Of a stretch of DNA of 64,000 nt, positions 52,313 to 62,081 are shown piece by piece. Origin of the DNA: Hyphomicrobiaceae bacterium (GTDB taxonomy: Bacteria > Pseudomonadota > Alphaproteobacteria > Rhizobiales > Hyphomicrobiaceae); assembly GCA_021775735.1 (NCBI GenBank), contig JAJFHG010000064.1:1-64000 (forward strand). The letters are read 5' to 3'. Positions within the stretch are counted from its first letter, which is position 1. The number at the start of each line of letters is the position of its first letter. Below the pieces are notes generated by a model. That model was not told the origin of the DNA and searched no databases. It saw only the letters and a program-made list of their open reading frames with translations. The position numbers and the translations under genes are program-made.

Positions 52313-52347
52313 AAGGCCAGGTGTCGAGCACCTGGCCTTTTCTTTTT
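52313..52347 (+). terminator. folP: Intrinsic terminator after folP
   Basis: AAGGCCAGGTG (52313-52323) and CACCTGGCCTT (52329-52339) form a perfect 11-bp stem with a 5-base loop, followed by a T-rich TTCTTTTTC. Confidence 0.92.
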
Positions 52348-52365
52348 CATGTTCGTCGGTGCGTT

Positions 52366-52821
52366 TTACCCGCAATCACCGTAGCGCATGCAGTTGCGCA
52401 TTTTATCACGCATCTTATCTTTCCAATTGGCTGCATCGGTCGACCCATCATCGCCGCCGTGATGTTGACCAGAGCGCCAGCCAAGATCGTAGCCTCTCTT
52501 ATAACCGCGCTTGTAGCCACGCTTGTAGTCAGCCCAGGAGGCGTTTGCTGTCCGGTTGCGACTGTTTCCGTTTAGAAGTTCATCGATGTAGGACGCGTGA
52601 TAGGCGTCTTTGTAACCGTCCTGGTAGCCATGCTTCTGGCCTGCTTTTTTACCGTCGCGATAGCCATTGTTATAACTGGCGCTTCCTGCTTGGGCTGTGT
52701 CGCTGATGGAGACACCGGACACAGTGAAAAGCGTGAACGCAGCAAAAACGATGGCGAGCATCTGGGTGAGGGTGCGGCCAACGTGGCGGTTGCAGTGTGA
52801 AGATAGAGTCTTGGCAGTCAT
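52366..52821 (-). CDS. Exported Gly-Tyr repeat protein
   Basis: A 151-residue protein; GGAGA before ATG 52821 sets the start. It has a signal peptide with the hydrophobic core LTQMLAIVFAAFTLFTVSG and cleavage near AQA (residue 44). The mature part is built on GYxxGY-like repeats: NNGYRDGKKAGQKHGYQDGY, then DYKRGYKRGYKRGYDLGWRS, where YKRG occurs in exact tandem. The N-terminal block is basic; a GDDG stretch follows, and the end is DKMRDKMRNCMRYGDCG with two Cys. No known family recognised. Repetitive Gly-Tyr-Lys sequence suggests a surface or cell-wall-binding role, which is inference. Confidence 0.72.
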   Translation of the reverse strand: MTAKTLSSHCNRHVGRTLTQMLAIVFAAFTLFTVSGVSISDTAQAGSASYNNGYRDGKKAGQKHGYQDGYKDAYHASYIDELLNGNSRNRTANASWADYKRGYKRGYKRGYDLGWRSGQHHGGDDGSTDAANWKDKMRDKMRNCMRYGDCG

Positions 52822-53308
52822 GAGTGTCTCTCCGTTTGAACAATAAATTTGCCCCATGGCCGCCACATTTGCGCCATCAGCCCTGAATGGAGTCTGAGTG
52901 CTGCATTCAGGAGGCATTCATCTGCAGCCTGGAGCCTGAAGCGCGTGATTTCGCTGTATTTCTCGCTTTTGGGACGGACCACCGCTGATGCAACCCCATG
53001 GGTTGTGTAGGATCAGTGGATGCATATGCAGCGCAAAGAGCCTGCGATGCTGTTTTTTAGGGATATCGGCGTATGCTGCGTTGGGTCTTACAATGCACCC
53101 TGGTAGCAAGGTGGTTAAGGACGAGGCAGGCACGTGGCAATGGGCTTTATCTTGCAAGGACAAAACAAAACATAAGTCAGCATATATAACTATACGATGA
53201 CTATCAGGGTTGAGGCAGCGTTTCGGGTGGCAATACAATGCTCCTACAATGCAAGCGCGACAGGCGCTGAAGCCGAAGGGCCGGCTGCAAAACAAACAGG
53301 GACGAGCA
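52822..53308. other. Intergenic region upstream of glmM
   Basis: This 487-bp gap between the Gly-Tyr repeat gene and glmM should hold promoters for both. There is an AT-rich CATATATAACTATACG patch near 53179-53195 that could be a promoter region. No acceptable reading frame or structured element was found. Confidence 0.3.
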
Positions 53309-54667
53309 ATGACACGGCGCTATTTTGGTACGGATGGAATTAGGGGACGGGCAAACAGCCACCCAATGACGGCAGAAATGGCGTTGAAGATTGGTATGGC
53401 TGCAGGCCGCGCGTTTCAGGGCAATGTCGGCGGCAAACGTGTTGCGATTGGCAAAGATACCCGTCTGTCCGGTTATATGCTTGAAGCGGCATTGATGTCC
53501 GGCTTTACGTCAGTGGGCATGGATGTGTTCCTGCTTGGCCCAATGCCAACGCCTGCGGTTGCCATGTTGACCCGTTCACTCCGCGCTGACCTTGGTGTCA
53601 TGCTGTCGGCCTCGCACAATGAATTTGGCGACAACGGCATCAAGCTGTTTGACCCCAAGGGCTATAAGCTCTCAGACGAACGAGAGCTTGAAATTGAAAA
53701 GCTGATTGATTCTGATCCGGCTACGATGTTGGTGGCTGCGGATAAAATTGGTCGTGCAACTCGCGTTGAAAGTGCCCGGCAGCGCTATATCGAATTTGCC
53801 AAGCGAACCTTGCCGCGGGATTTAACACTGGCCGGTCTGCGGATCGTGATCGATTGTGCCAATGGTGCAGGATATAAGGTGGCGCCTGCTGCCCTTTGGG
53901 AGCTTGGTGCTGAAGTCATCACCATTGGTGATGAGCCTGATGGGCGCAATATCAATGAAAAGTGTGGTTCGACGCATCCAGAAGCCTTGATCGACAAGGT
54001 CCAGGAAGTGCGGGCCGATATTGGTATTGCACTTGATGGCGATGCGGATCGCGTGGTGATTGTTGATGAAAAGGGCCAATTGGTCGATGGCGATCAACTG
54101 ATGGCCGTTATTGCAGAGAGCTGGCACCAATCAGGCCGGCTGACGGCTGGTGGTGTTGTTGCGACTGTGATGAGCAACCTTGGTTTAGAGCGTTATCTGA
54201 AAGGCCTTGGCCTTGGCCTTGTGCGCACGCCGGTTGGCGATCGCTATGTCGTCGAGCACATGCGCAAGCATGGGTATAACGTGGGCGGCGAGCAATCAGG
54301 TCACATGGTGCTGTCTGATTTTGCGACGACGGGTGATGGCTTGGTGTCGGCACTACAAGTCTTGTCGTGCGTTGTTGCGCAGGACAAACCGGTCTCAGAA
54401 GTCTGCGCACGCTTTGTGGCATTGCCACAACTGTTGCGCAATGTGCGCTACAGCGAAGGTAAGCCTCTTGAAGATCGCCGTGTGCGTCGGGCCATTGAGG
54501 GTGCGAAAGCCAAGCTTGGTGACAGTGGTCGATTGGTCATTCGCCCTTCGGGAACAGAACCTGTCATTCGTGTAATGGCAGAAGGTGACAATGCCGATTT
54601 GGTTGCTAATGTCGTGGGTGATGTTGTTGCTGCTGTCGAATCTGCGTCTGTGTCTTCGTCTGCTTAG
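53309..54667 (+). CDS. glmM: Phosphoglucosamine mutase
   Basis: Converts glucosamine-6-phosphate to glucosamine-1-phosphate for peptidoglycan and LPS precursors. The 452-residue protein begins [14 protein letters not shown]. The phospho-Ser is in [18 protein letters not shown], the metal site is [10 protein letters not shown], and the phosphate-binding end is [16 protein letters not shown]. Start ATG 53309. Position after folP at the end of the ftsH cluster is standard in this order. Confidence 0.96.
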   Translation: MTRRYFGTDGIRGRANSHPMTAEMALKIGMAAGRAFQGNVGGKRVAIGKDTRLSGYMLEAALMSGFTSVGMDVFLLGPMPTPAVAMLTRSLRADLGVMLSASHNEFGDNGIKLFDPKGYKLSDERELEIEKLIDSDPATMLVAADKIGRATRVESARQRYIEFAKRTLPRDLTLAGLRIVIDCANGAGYKVAPAALWELGAEVITIGDEPDGRNINEKCGSTHPEALIDKVQEVRADIGIALDGDADRVVIVDEKGQLVDGDQLMAVIAESWHQSGRLTAGGVVATVMSNLGLERYLKGLGLGLVRTPVGDRYVVEHMRKHGYNVGGEQSGHMVLSDFATTGDGLVSALQVLSCVVAQDKPVSEVCARFVALPQLLRNVRYSEGKPLEDRRVRRAIEGAKAKLGDSGRLVIRPSGTEPVIRVMAEGDNADLVANVVGDVVAAVESASVSSSA

Positions 54668-54900
54668 GCGCATTCTGCAGTCCCCAAACAGCTAAAATCT
54701 CAATACTTTGTTAAGACTTTCAGCGCTCGGGCGTGCCGTTTTGCCAGTTTGGCATGTCGGCGTACCAAATCTGTTTCATTTCGTGACACGCATTAAGGCT
54801 CCTTTAAGCCTTGTCGCGCATCCTCTTTCATGAAGCCGCAGAATTTCGCGTTGTTGCGTCCCTGCGAACCGGCGGCGGTCAGATCATGAAAGGGATTACA

Positions 54901-55737
54901 ATGACAACCTCTCGCGTTACTTTTCTGCTTGCCGCAGCGATTGCTATCAGCGCGTTTCCGGCGGCAAGTAACGCTGCCGACCTCGGCGGCTATGGCAACT
55001 TTGGCAGCATCAAGGACATGCCGATGGCTCCGCCCCCTCGCCATCATAGCTTCTACCTCAAGGGCTACATCGGGATGCACAATCACGATGTCGACACCAT
55101 TGACAGCCCACTTTTTGCCAACGGCTTTTTTACAGTCGGGCATACCGACATGAAGTCGGCACCGTTCTTTGGTCTCGGCATCGGTATAGATCGTGGCCGC
55201 TGGCTGCGTTTTGACATCACCGGCGAATATCGCGGCAAGTGGTTGTTCCTCGGACAGGATAGCTACGATGACGGCACTGGTTGTGCAGGCCCTGCAAACT
55301 GCGGCACCAACGAATATACTGCGGACATCGAAGGCTGGGTTGGTCTTGCCAACGCCTACGTTGACCTTGGCACTTGGCGCGGCATCACGCCTTACATTGG
55401 CGCTGGTGTCGGTTTCGGGCACTACACAGTTGAAGGTCTAAAAGACGTCAACGTGCCGGCAAACAGCGTCTTTTTTGCCGAAGATCATTCGGAAACAAAC
55501 TTTGCCTGGGCCGTACATGCTGGCTTCAGCTATGACGTTACGGATCGCGTTACGCTCGACCTCGGCTACCGTTACCTCCACATCGGTGACATCAGCAGCG
55601 GTACCGTAACGGCGTTCGACGGGTCAAGCTCCTATTCGGAAGTCACAATCGAAGACGTTGCTTCGCACGACCTTATGCTGGGCGTCCGCTTTAATCTCGA
55701 CGAGCCAGCGCATGTAATGCCGATTTCTTACAAGTAA
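54901..55737 (+). CDS. Outer-membrane beta-barrel protein (Omp25-like)
   Basis: A 278-residue protein; AAAGGGA lies before ATG 54901. The signal peptide is RVTFLLAAAIAISAFPAASNA, with cleavage before ADLGGYG. Strand-like segments include SFYLKGYIGMHNHDVD, WLRFDITGEYRGKWLF, ITPYIGAGVGFGHYTV, TNFAWAVHAGFSYDVTDRVT and LDLGYRYLHIGDI, ending HDLMLGVRFNL. The mature start and the DLGYRY motif match the Omp25/heat-resistant-agglutinin-like porins of Hyphomicrobiales. Two Cys in DGTGCAGPANCGT could form a loop disulfide. Upstream is a 233-bp gap with a small AAGGC/GCCTT hairpin. Confidence 0.87.
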   Translation: MTTSRVTFLLAAAIAISAFPAASNAADLGGYGNFGSIKDMPMAPPPRHHSFYLKGYIGMHNHDVDTIDSPLFANGFFTVGHTDMKSAPFFGLGIGIDRGRWLRFDITGEYRGKWLFLGQDSYDDGTGCAGPANCGTNEYTADIEGWVGLANAYVDLGTWRGITPYIGAGVGFGHYTVEGLKDVNVPANSVFFAEDHSETNFAWAVHAGFSYDVTDRVTLDLGYRYLHIGDISSGTVTAFDGSSSYSEVTIEDVASHDLMLGVRFNLDEPAHVMPISYK

Positions 55738-56045
55738 GCGGCTCAGGCACGTTTAAGCCCCTTGGGCTTTCCACAAAAACCGGATGAGACCACAACGTGG
55801 TCTCACCCCCAGCACCTCGATCCAAAGCATTAAGTCCATGCCCTGTGGGTGCTGAAAACAAAGTTTCGTTCCTGGTTTTCTGTCTGTGTAGCGTTCGGGC
55901 CGTAGCCCGTCCGGGACATGCGTAAGGGTCATCTCCGACCCGGTGGTCAGTTGACCATTGTGGCGCGCGTATTGGGTTTGCAGGTTTTGCGCCCCAAGCG
56001 TTTCAGTCAGGTGATGTGAATGTCACGTCTAAAGGGACGAAAGTA
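55738..56045. other. Intergenic region between two outer-membrane protein genes
   Basis: Contains a short AAGCCC/GGGCTT hairpin just after the first barrel gene (about 55755-55769). A perfect 9-bp stem TGAGACCAC/GTGGTCTCA follows (55785-55793 with 55797-55805), without a T-run. There is also an operator-like palindrome TGGTCA-GT-TGACCA (55944-55957) about 90 bp before the next start. The first two may end transcription; the third may control the second barrel gene. Confidence 0.45.
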
Positions 56046-56960
56046 ATGAACACGAAATTCCCAACCTTAGCTTTGAGCCTTGGTTTCTTGATGTCTGCCG
56101 CTGGCGGTGCGCTTGGTGAGGGCACATATGTCTATAGCGATGGCTCGACAAAAGACTATATGGCGGGCGTTGCTGTACCAGCACCAATGCCGATCCCGAT
56201 GCAGGAAGCGGAATGGTACTTGCGCCTCGATATAGGCGGCTCATTTGTCGGCAACGTCAGTGTTGGTGTGCTTGGCGGTGGTGTCTTCGCACGTGACGCT
56301 GATGAAATTCCAACTTCGATTTTTGGCGAAGGTGGTTTTGGTTATCGCTACAACAAGAACTTCCGTGTCGACTTCACGTCAAGCTTCCATGATAGCTATG
56401 ATCTTAGCGATCCAGCGACACAAACCTATCAAGCTTCGGTGACTGTGGCTGATCCCGTTAACGCAGGTGAGACCCTGAGAAACGACTATAACGTTGTGCG
56501 GACTGACGACATTGAGATGAAACAGAAGTCGACCAATCTCGTCAATTTCTACTATGACATTGCGAATGAAAGTCGGTTTACACCGTATGTCGGCGCTGGT
56601 GTGGGTGTGACCTATGCCAACATCGAACGCATCACGTCAGAGACTGCAACGTGTTTCCAGGGTTTTGACAGTTTTACAGGAGCACCGGCTGCACTACCGT
56701 GTCACCCCGAAGCAGGCGCTAACACTGTTGTGTCGGCCTCAGCGGAAGAAAAACATGAGTGGTTGTTTAGCGGTGCTCTGATGGCGGGCTTCAGCTATGA
56801 CGTCAATGAATACGTTGCACTCGATGCAGGTTACCGCGTTCTCTATACGCCGGGAACGATAACGCGGTCCGCACCGACAGTGACAGGTGAAAGCAAAGTG
56901 ACTTGGGATGATTTCCTACATCATCAGTTCCGCACAGGTATCCGCTTAAAGATCTTCTAA
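56046..56960 (+). CDS. Outer-membrane beta-barrel protein
   Basis: A 304-residue protein with AAGGGA upstream of ATG 56046. The signal peptide is LALSLGFLMSAAGGALG. Strands follow, such as WYLRLDIGGSFVGNVSVGV, GEGGFGYRYNKNFRVDFTSS, LVNFYYDIANESRFTPYVGA and AGFSYDVNEYVALDAGYRVL, ending with HQFRTGIRLKIF, whose terminal Phe suits BAM-dependent assembly. A loop holds two Cys. It differs clearly from the preceding barrel. A strong terminator follows. Confidence 0.87.
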   Translation: MNTKFPTLALSLGFLMSAAGGALGEGTYVYSDGSTKDYMAGVAVPAPMPIPMQEAEWYLRLDIGGSFVGNVSVGVLGGGVFARDADEIPTSIFGEGGFGYRYNKNFRVDFTSSFHDSYDLSDPATQTYQASVTVADPVNAGETLRNDYNVVRTDDIEMKQKSTNLVNFYYDIANESRFTPYVGAGVGVTYANIERITSETATCFQGFDSFTGAPAALPCHPEAGANTVVSASAEEKHEWLFSGALMAGFSYDVNEYVALDAGYRVLYTPGTITRSAPTVTGESKVTWDDFLHHQFRTGIRLKIF

Positions 56961-56994
56961 GGTTTGCACCACATCTTCGCGGACGTGAAATAAC

Positions 56995-57034
56995 AAAAAA
57001 AGAGGCGGGCTCATTATGGTCCGCCTCTTTTTTA
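56995..57034 (+). terminator. Intrinsic terminator (bidirectional) after the second barrel gene
   Basis: AAAAAAAGAGGCGG (56995-57008) pairs with CCGCCTCTTTTTT (from 57021), with a 12-base loop. The A-run and T-run make it able to work in both directions. From here to 57287 (serC start) there is no gene; a small TCTAA/TTAGA hairpin at 57257-57272 lies just before serC. Confidence 0.92.
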
Positions 57035-57287
57035 TTTGGCCAGCCGCGCACTGTTGGCATTCTAGCGTTGGAGGGAGCATTGTGGCGTGAAGACGTGCAT
57101 GGCCCGCAATCCACGTTGTGTTCGACTTAAGTCATAATGCGCCCAGATCTGCGGCGTTTGGGCTGCACTAAAGGCTGATCCGACTGTTCTGCGATCCTCA
57201 TTGACAGCGGATAGTTCGCGACCTAGACCGACAAAAAGAACAGTACGAAGTCTGTGTCTAAATCTCCTTAGATCGGAACCCTTATTC

Positions 57288-58454
57288 GTGACGCAACAGC
57301 CGCAAAACAAACCGCAGAACCCAAATTTCTCAAGTGGCCCATGTGCCAAGCCCCCGGGCTGGTCGCGGGATTGGCTGGAAAACGCCCTGCTCGGTCGTTC
57401 GCATCGCTCCAAGCCTGGTAAAATGCTTCTAAAGCAGGCAACCGAGAAGACACATGCCTTGCTTGGTTTGCCCGAAGACTATCGCCTTGCCATCGTGCCC
57501 GCTTCGGATACCGGCGCTTTTGAAATGGCGATGTGGTCTCTGCTTGGTGCGCGCGGCGTTGATGTCTTAGCGTGGGAAAGTTTTGGGTCCGGCTGGGTCA
57601 AAGACATTGTTAACCATCTCAAGCTTGAAGACGTGCGCACGTTTGAGGCGGATTATGGATTGCTGCCCGACCTTACACAAATTGATTTTGCACGCGATGT
57701 TATCTTTACCGCCAATGGCACAACGTCGGGTGTGCGGGTTCCGAATTATGATTGGATCCCGTCCAAGCGTGACGGTCTTGTGTTTGCTGATGCGACGTCA
57801 GCTGTATTTGCCCAATCGATTGATTGGCTGAAAACCGACGTTGTCACATTTTCATGGCAAAAAGTTCTGGGAGGTGAGGCCGCTCACGGCATGCTCATTC
57901 TATCGCCAGATGCAGTCGCCCGTCTTGAAACCTACGAGCCAGCTTGGCCGCTGCCCAAATTGTTTCGCATGACCAAAAAGGGCAAGCTTGATGCCGCGCT
58001 TTTTGAAGGTGCCACCATCAACACACCGTCGATGCTGTGTGTCGAAGACTATCTGGCAGCGCTTGCGTGGGTTGAGCGTGTTGGCGGCCTAGATGGACTG
58101 ATGGCGCGGGCAGATAAGAATGCTCGTCTGATCTGGGATTGGATAGACCGCACGGCATGGGTCGCTAATCTCGCAGTTGAGCCGGAAACACGCTCCAACA
58201 CCTCGATTTGCCTGAAGATTGTTGATCCGGACATCGCAGCACGTTCTGACGATGCCAAGGCAGATTTTGCAAAAAAGATGGTGTCTTTGCTTGAGCAACA
58301 CGAGGTCGCTTTTGATATTGGGGCATATAGAGATGCGCCATCTGGACTTCGTATTTGGGTGGGTGGCACAATCGAAAGTGATGATATTGCAGCACTCCTA
58401 CCCTGGCTTGATTGGGCTTTTGAAACTGCAAAAACGGACACGCAAAAAGCATAA
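57288..58454 (+). CDS. serC: Phosphoserine aminotransferase
   Basis: Second step of serine synthesis, PLP-dependent. The 388-residue protein starts at GTG 57288, followed by the family-typical [40 protein letters not shown] and the PLP-Lys region [16 protein letters not shown] are clear. The frame is open about 90 bases further upstream, but that part resembles no SerC. A leader hairpin precedes the start; relatives are known to carry an RNA motif in front of serC, and I could not verify a match by eye. serA follows in the same direction. Confidence 0.94.
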   Translation: MTQQPQNKPQNPNFSSGPCAKPPGWSRDWLENALLGRSHRSKPGKMLLKQATEKTHALLGLPEDYRLAIVPASDTGAFEMAMWSLLGARGVDVLAWESFGSGWVKDIVNHLKLEDVRTFEADYGLLPDLTQIDFARDVIFTANGTTSGVRVPNYDWIPSKRDGLVFADATSAVFAQSIDWLKTDVVTFSWQKVLGGEAAHGMLILSPDAVARLETYEPAWPLPKLFRMTKKGKLDAALFEGATINTPSMLCVEDYLAALAWVERVGGLDGLMARADKNARLIWDWIDRTAWVANLAVEPETRSNTSICLKIVDPDIAARSDDAKADFAKKMVSLLEQHEVAFDIGAYRDAPSGLRIWVGGTIESDDIAALLPWLDWAFETAKTDTQKA

Positions 58455-58517
58455 TTTTAAGCGCGTGTGGCTCTACCCCCTGCAAAAATGGATGCGATAT
58501 CCAACCGAGGATTACCT

Positions 58518-60098
58518 ATGACTGCTAAAGTGCTTATTGCCGATAAACTCTCTCCTGCTGCCGTCTCTGTCTTTCGGGAGCGCGGCCTGGAAGCTGTTGT
58601 TAAAGTAGGAATGACACCTGATGAGTTGATCGAAGAAGCCAAAGGCTATGATGGCATTGCCGTTCGGTCAGCCAGCACAATTACAGCAGATGTCATTGCC
58701 GAAGCACCAAAATTAAAGGTGGTTGGCCGTGCTGGCATTGGTGTTGACAATATCGACGTCAAAGCAGCAACAGCGCGCGGCATCATTGTGATGAACACAC
58801 CGTTTGGCAACGCAATTACAACGGCTGAACACGCGATCTCAATGTTGATGGCGTTAGCACGCAAAATTCCGGCGGCGGACCGATCGACTCAAGGCGGTCT
58901 TTGGGAAAAATCCAAATTTGTCGGCACAGAAATTTTTGGCAAAACACTTGGCATTATAGGTTGCGGTAACATTGGTGCCATTGTGGCCAGTCGTGCACTG
59001 GGTTTGAAAATGAAAGTGATCGCTTTCGATCCATTTTTGTCGGAAGAACGCGCGATTGACTTGGGCGTTACCAAGGTCGAGCTTGATCAGCTTCTTAAAT
59101 CGGCAGACTTCATTACCTTGCATACACCGTTAAATGACAAGACGCGTAATATCTTGTCGCGTGAAGCATTGGCCACCTGCAAAAAGGGCGTGCGCATTAT
59201 CAATTGCGCGCGTGGCGGGCTTGTAGATGAACTGGCATTAGCTGAAGCCTTAAAAAATGGCCATGTGGAGGGTGCCGCACTGGATGTGTTTGCCAAAGAA
59301 CCAGCAAAAGAAAGTCCGCTGTTTGGATTGGACAACGTGATTTGCACGCCGCACCTTGGCGCCTCCACGGGTGAAGCACAAGAAAACGTGGCTGTGCAGG
59401 TCGCCGAACAAATGTCGGACTATCTCACAACAGGTGCGATCTCAAACGCTATCAACTTTCCGTCCGTGTCTGCAGAGGACGCACCTAAGCTCAAGCCATT
59501 TATAGTGTTGGCCGAGCAGCTTGGTTCATTTGCAGGACAGCTGACAGAAAGGATGATCAAGAAAGTCCGCTTGACGTATCTTGGCGATGTTATCGAATTG
59601 AACACAGACCCTATGACCGCCGCCGCCCTTTCAGGGGTGTTGAAGCCCGTTCTTTCTGACGTGAATATGGTGTCCGCGCCAGCACTTGCAAAAAATCATG
59701 GCATTGAAATTGAAGTCGTCCGGCGTGATCAGGCCAAGCGCCTTGAACGCGAAATCCAACTTACAGTGGTTACCGATGAGTTTGAACGCTCTGTGTCAGG
59801 TACGCTTGGACTTGCCGGCGAACCCCGCTTTATTTCGGTGCGCGATATAGCGATGGATTTTGCCGTTACCGAGCATATGTTGTTTGTGCGCAATTGTGAT
59901 GAACCAGGTCTTATTGGTGCGCTCGGGTCGCTGATCGGCGATGCCGGTCTCAATATCGCGACCCTGAACTTGGGGCGCCAAACGCCGGGTGGAGATGCTA
60001 TTTGCGTTGCAGCCCTTGATGCCCCTGTTTCCGATGCCTTGCTCGAAAAGGTGGTTGCCCTTCCGCAAGTTCTGCGCGCGCGAAGATTGAAATTTTAA
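58518..60098 (+). CDS. serA: D-3-phosphoglycerate dehydrogenase
   Basis: First step of serine synthesis. The 526-residue long-form enzyme has its start at ATG 58518 with GAGGA upstream. The NAD-binding block is GKTLGIIGCGNIGAIVASRA. Catalytic regions are VGRAGIGVDNIDVKAA, INCARGGLVDELALAEAL and TPHLGASTGEAQENVAVQVA, giving the Arg, Glu and His triad. An intervening domain (about 320-450) and a C-terminal ACT domain (about 455-526, HMLFVRNCDEPGLIGALGSL) suggest serine feedback control. 63 bp downstream of serC. Confidence 0.97.
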   Translation: MTAKVLIADKLSPAAVSVFRERGLEAVVKVGMTPDELIEEAKGYDGIAVRSASTITADVIAEAPKLKVVGRAGIGVDNIDVKAATARGIIVMNTPFGNAITTAEHAISMLMALARKIPAADRSTQGGLWEKSKFVGTEIFGKTLGIIGCGNIGAIVASRALGLKMKVIAFDPFLSEERAIDLGVTKVELDQLLKSADFITLHTPLNDKTRNILSREALATCKKGVRIINCARGGLVDELALAEALKNGHVEGAALDVFAKEPAKESPLFGLDNVICTPHLGASTGEAQENVAVQVAEQMSDYLTTGAISNAINFPSVSAEDAPKLKPFIVLAEQLGSFAGQLTERMIKKVRLTYLGDVIELNTDPMTAAALSGVLKPVLSDVNMVSAPALAKNHGIEIEVVRRDQAKRLEREIQLTVVTDEFERSVSGTLGLAGEPRFISVRDIAMDFAVTEHMLFVRNCDEPGLIGALGSLIGDAGLNIATLNLGRQTPGGDAICVAALDAPVSDALLEKVVALPQVLRARRLKF

Positions 60099-60235
60099 CC
60101 AAGGTTTTTGCCTGCGCGGGCGTCTGACTTCTGCTATATGACACACATACAAAAGGTGTCCGCTCATGCGCATGACGTTGGTTGCGCAGGAATGCGGACT
60201 TCTATTAAGCATTCGATTAGAAAGGGTATCTGACT

Positions 60236-61936
60236 ATGCGTTTATCGCTCTTGGTTGCGTGTCTGGGACTTTTTTTTGTTGTGCCCACGGTCTCGGTTCA
60301 AGCAGGCGACGTCGCGTTGTCTTCCCACATTTCCGCTGTCACTGTTTTTCCATCCGGCGCTGAAGTTTCCAGGATGGGCAGTATTAACGTGCAGCAAGGT
60401 CAGCACACGTTGGTGATCAATGACCTGCCTGCAGAGACAATTGCAGATTCAATCCGCGTTACGGCGACAGCAACGGGTGGTTTGGAAATCGGCTCGGTAG
60501 ATGCGCGCACGGTCTTTGTATCTAGTGATGAAGCCGCACGTGCTGATGTGCGCCGCAAGGAACTTGAAGATACACTCAACCGCCTGCGTGATCGTCAGGA
60601 TAATTTGAATGCAGCTATGCAGGCCGCTCAAACCCAAAAAGATCTAATCACAAATTTAGCGCAGCTGCCAACAAGGCCGGCACCTGCAGGCGGCACTGGC
60701 GAGCGAACAGATTGGCGTGAAGTGCTGACCGTGATTGGGACGGCCAGCACAGAGGCCCAACGCGCTCGCTCGGAAGCCAAGCAGCAGTTACGCGATCTCA
60801 AGCAGCAGATTGCCGATACGCGGAAAGAGCTTTCCAAGCTTGCCCCAGCCAAACAGCGACGCACTGAGGTGAAAATTTTTGTTGAAGCTACCGTGCCCCT
60901 CGAAGGCGATGTGGTGGTGCGCTATCAGGTGAGAAATGCCTCCTGGACCCCATTTTATGACGCCCGATTGGCGTCTGGCGGTAAGGCCATTAAGCCCAAG
61001 CTTGAATTTATTCGTCGTGCAACAATCCAACAACGAACCGGGGAAACCTGGAGCCAAGTTGCTGTAACTTTATCGACGACGCGGCCGAAGGCGGGCGCCG
61101 CAGCGCCAAAACTGGAACCAATGACAGTCAATTATAAGCCTGATCCTATTGCGGTCGCTGCAAGAGCACCAAATAAAGAATTAGATGGCTTTGCCGACAT
61201 GGTGCAAGAAAAGGCACAACGCCGTGGCGGTCGTAGCCGTGCGCTTGCCAAACCGATCCGACCCGTTAAAAAACACATGGCCAAAGTAAAGCAAGCGCAG
61301 GTTGTTAACGCGCCATTCCAGGCGCTCTACCAAGTTCCAGGACGGCTAAATATTCCAGCAACGGGTGAAGCTAAGCGTGTCTTGATTGGTCAGGAAACAG
61401 CTGAGCCAAAACTCGTCGTGCGCACTGTGCCAAAACTTGACGCCAAGGCCTATCTTTATGCCAAGTTTGTTGTGCCAGAAGGGTCTCCTGTCTTGCGCGG
61501 GCGTGTTTCCCTATTCCGTGATGGAACGTTTGTTGGTACCGGAACGATGCCGGTGCTGGCATCGGGTGAAGACCATGATCTTGGATTTGGCATAGACGAT
61601 GCCGTGCGCGTGCGCCACTCTATTGAGCAGGAAAAGCGTGGCGAGACTGGATTGATTTCAACTTCAAGCACAGACAATAGAAGCTACAAGATTAGCGTCA
61701 AAAATCTACATGAACGACCAATTGATGTTGAGGTTGAAGATCAAGTGCCGGCCTCAAAGAACGATGAAATTTTGGTCGTTTTTACTGGAAACCTGCAGCC
61801 GACACGCAAAGATATTGATGATCGACGCGGTGTCGTTGGCTGGGATATGCAGTTAGCCCCGGGAGAAGAGCGTGCTTTTTCATTCGGATATCGTGTCACC
61901 TGGCCGTCGAAACGGACTATTCAGTACAGCCGCTAA
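60236..61936 (+). CDS. MuiA-family protein (DUF4140/DUF4139), exported
   Basis: A 566-residue protein with a signal peptide (SLLVACLGLFFVVPTVSVQA). The N-terminal DUF4140 domain (ISAVTVFPSGAEVSRMGSIN, LVINDLPAETIADSIRV) is followed by a coiled coil (about 95-205). The C-terminal DUF4139 region contains RYQVRNASWTPFYDARLASG, WSQVAVTLSTTRPKAGAA and FSFGYRVTWPSKRTIQYSR. Relatives are called mucoidy inhibitor A; biochemical function is unknown. AAAGGG lies before the ATG. It lies between serA and purA, where relatives often have other genes. Confidence 0.88.
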   Translation: MRLSLLVACLGLFFVVPTVSVQAGDVALSSHISAVTVFPSGAEVSRMGSINVQQGQHTLVINDLPAETIADSIRVTATATGGLEIGSVDARTVFVSSDEAARADVRRKELEDTLNRLRDRQDNLNAAMQAAQTQKDLITNLAQLPTRPAPAGGTGERTDWREVLTVIGTASTEAQRARSEAKQQLRDLKQQIADTRKELSKLAPAKQRRTEVKIFVEATVPLEGDVVVRYQVRNASWTPFYDARLASGGKAIKPKLEFIRRATIQQRTGETWSQVAVTLSTTRPKAGAAAPKLEPMTVNYKPDPIAVAARAPNKELDGFADMVQEKAQRRGGRSRALAKPIRPVKKHMAKVKQAQVVNAPFQALYQVPGRLNIPATGEAKRVLIGQETAEPKLVVRTVPKLDAKAYLYAKFVVPEGSPVLRGRVSLFRDGTFVGTGTMPVLASGEDHDLGFGIDDAVRVRHSIEQEKRGETGLISTSSTDNRSYKISVKNLHERPIDVEVEDQVPASKNDEILVVFTGNLQPTRKDIDDRRGVVGWDMQLAPGEERAFSFGYRVTWPSKRTIQYSR

Positions 61937-62081
61937 GCCGATTTTCGCCATCCGCGCTGATTTGGCTTTGATAACGCCAGGAAAGGCTCTAGATCAGCGC
62001 TTTGTCAGCGATATAATAGCGCGCAAAACGTGACTTAGGCCCTGGCTGCCGCCGGGGCCTCATCATGTCGAAGGAACTGAA

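Noticed and set aside
55944-55957. TGGTCA-GT-TGACCA palindrome as a defined FadR or GntR operator
   Set aside because: The half-sites resemble such operators but spacing differs and there is no regulator nearby; kept only as an unassigned palindrome.
57060-57287. serC leader RNA motif known from alphaproteobacteria
   Set aside because: A small hairpin is present before serC, but I could not confirm the family consensus by eye, so I did not annotate it as that RNA.
60236-61936. MuiA-family gene as a recently acquired gene between serA and purA
   Set aside because: Its composition looks like its neighbours by eye and there are no flanking repeats or mobility genes.
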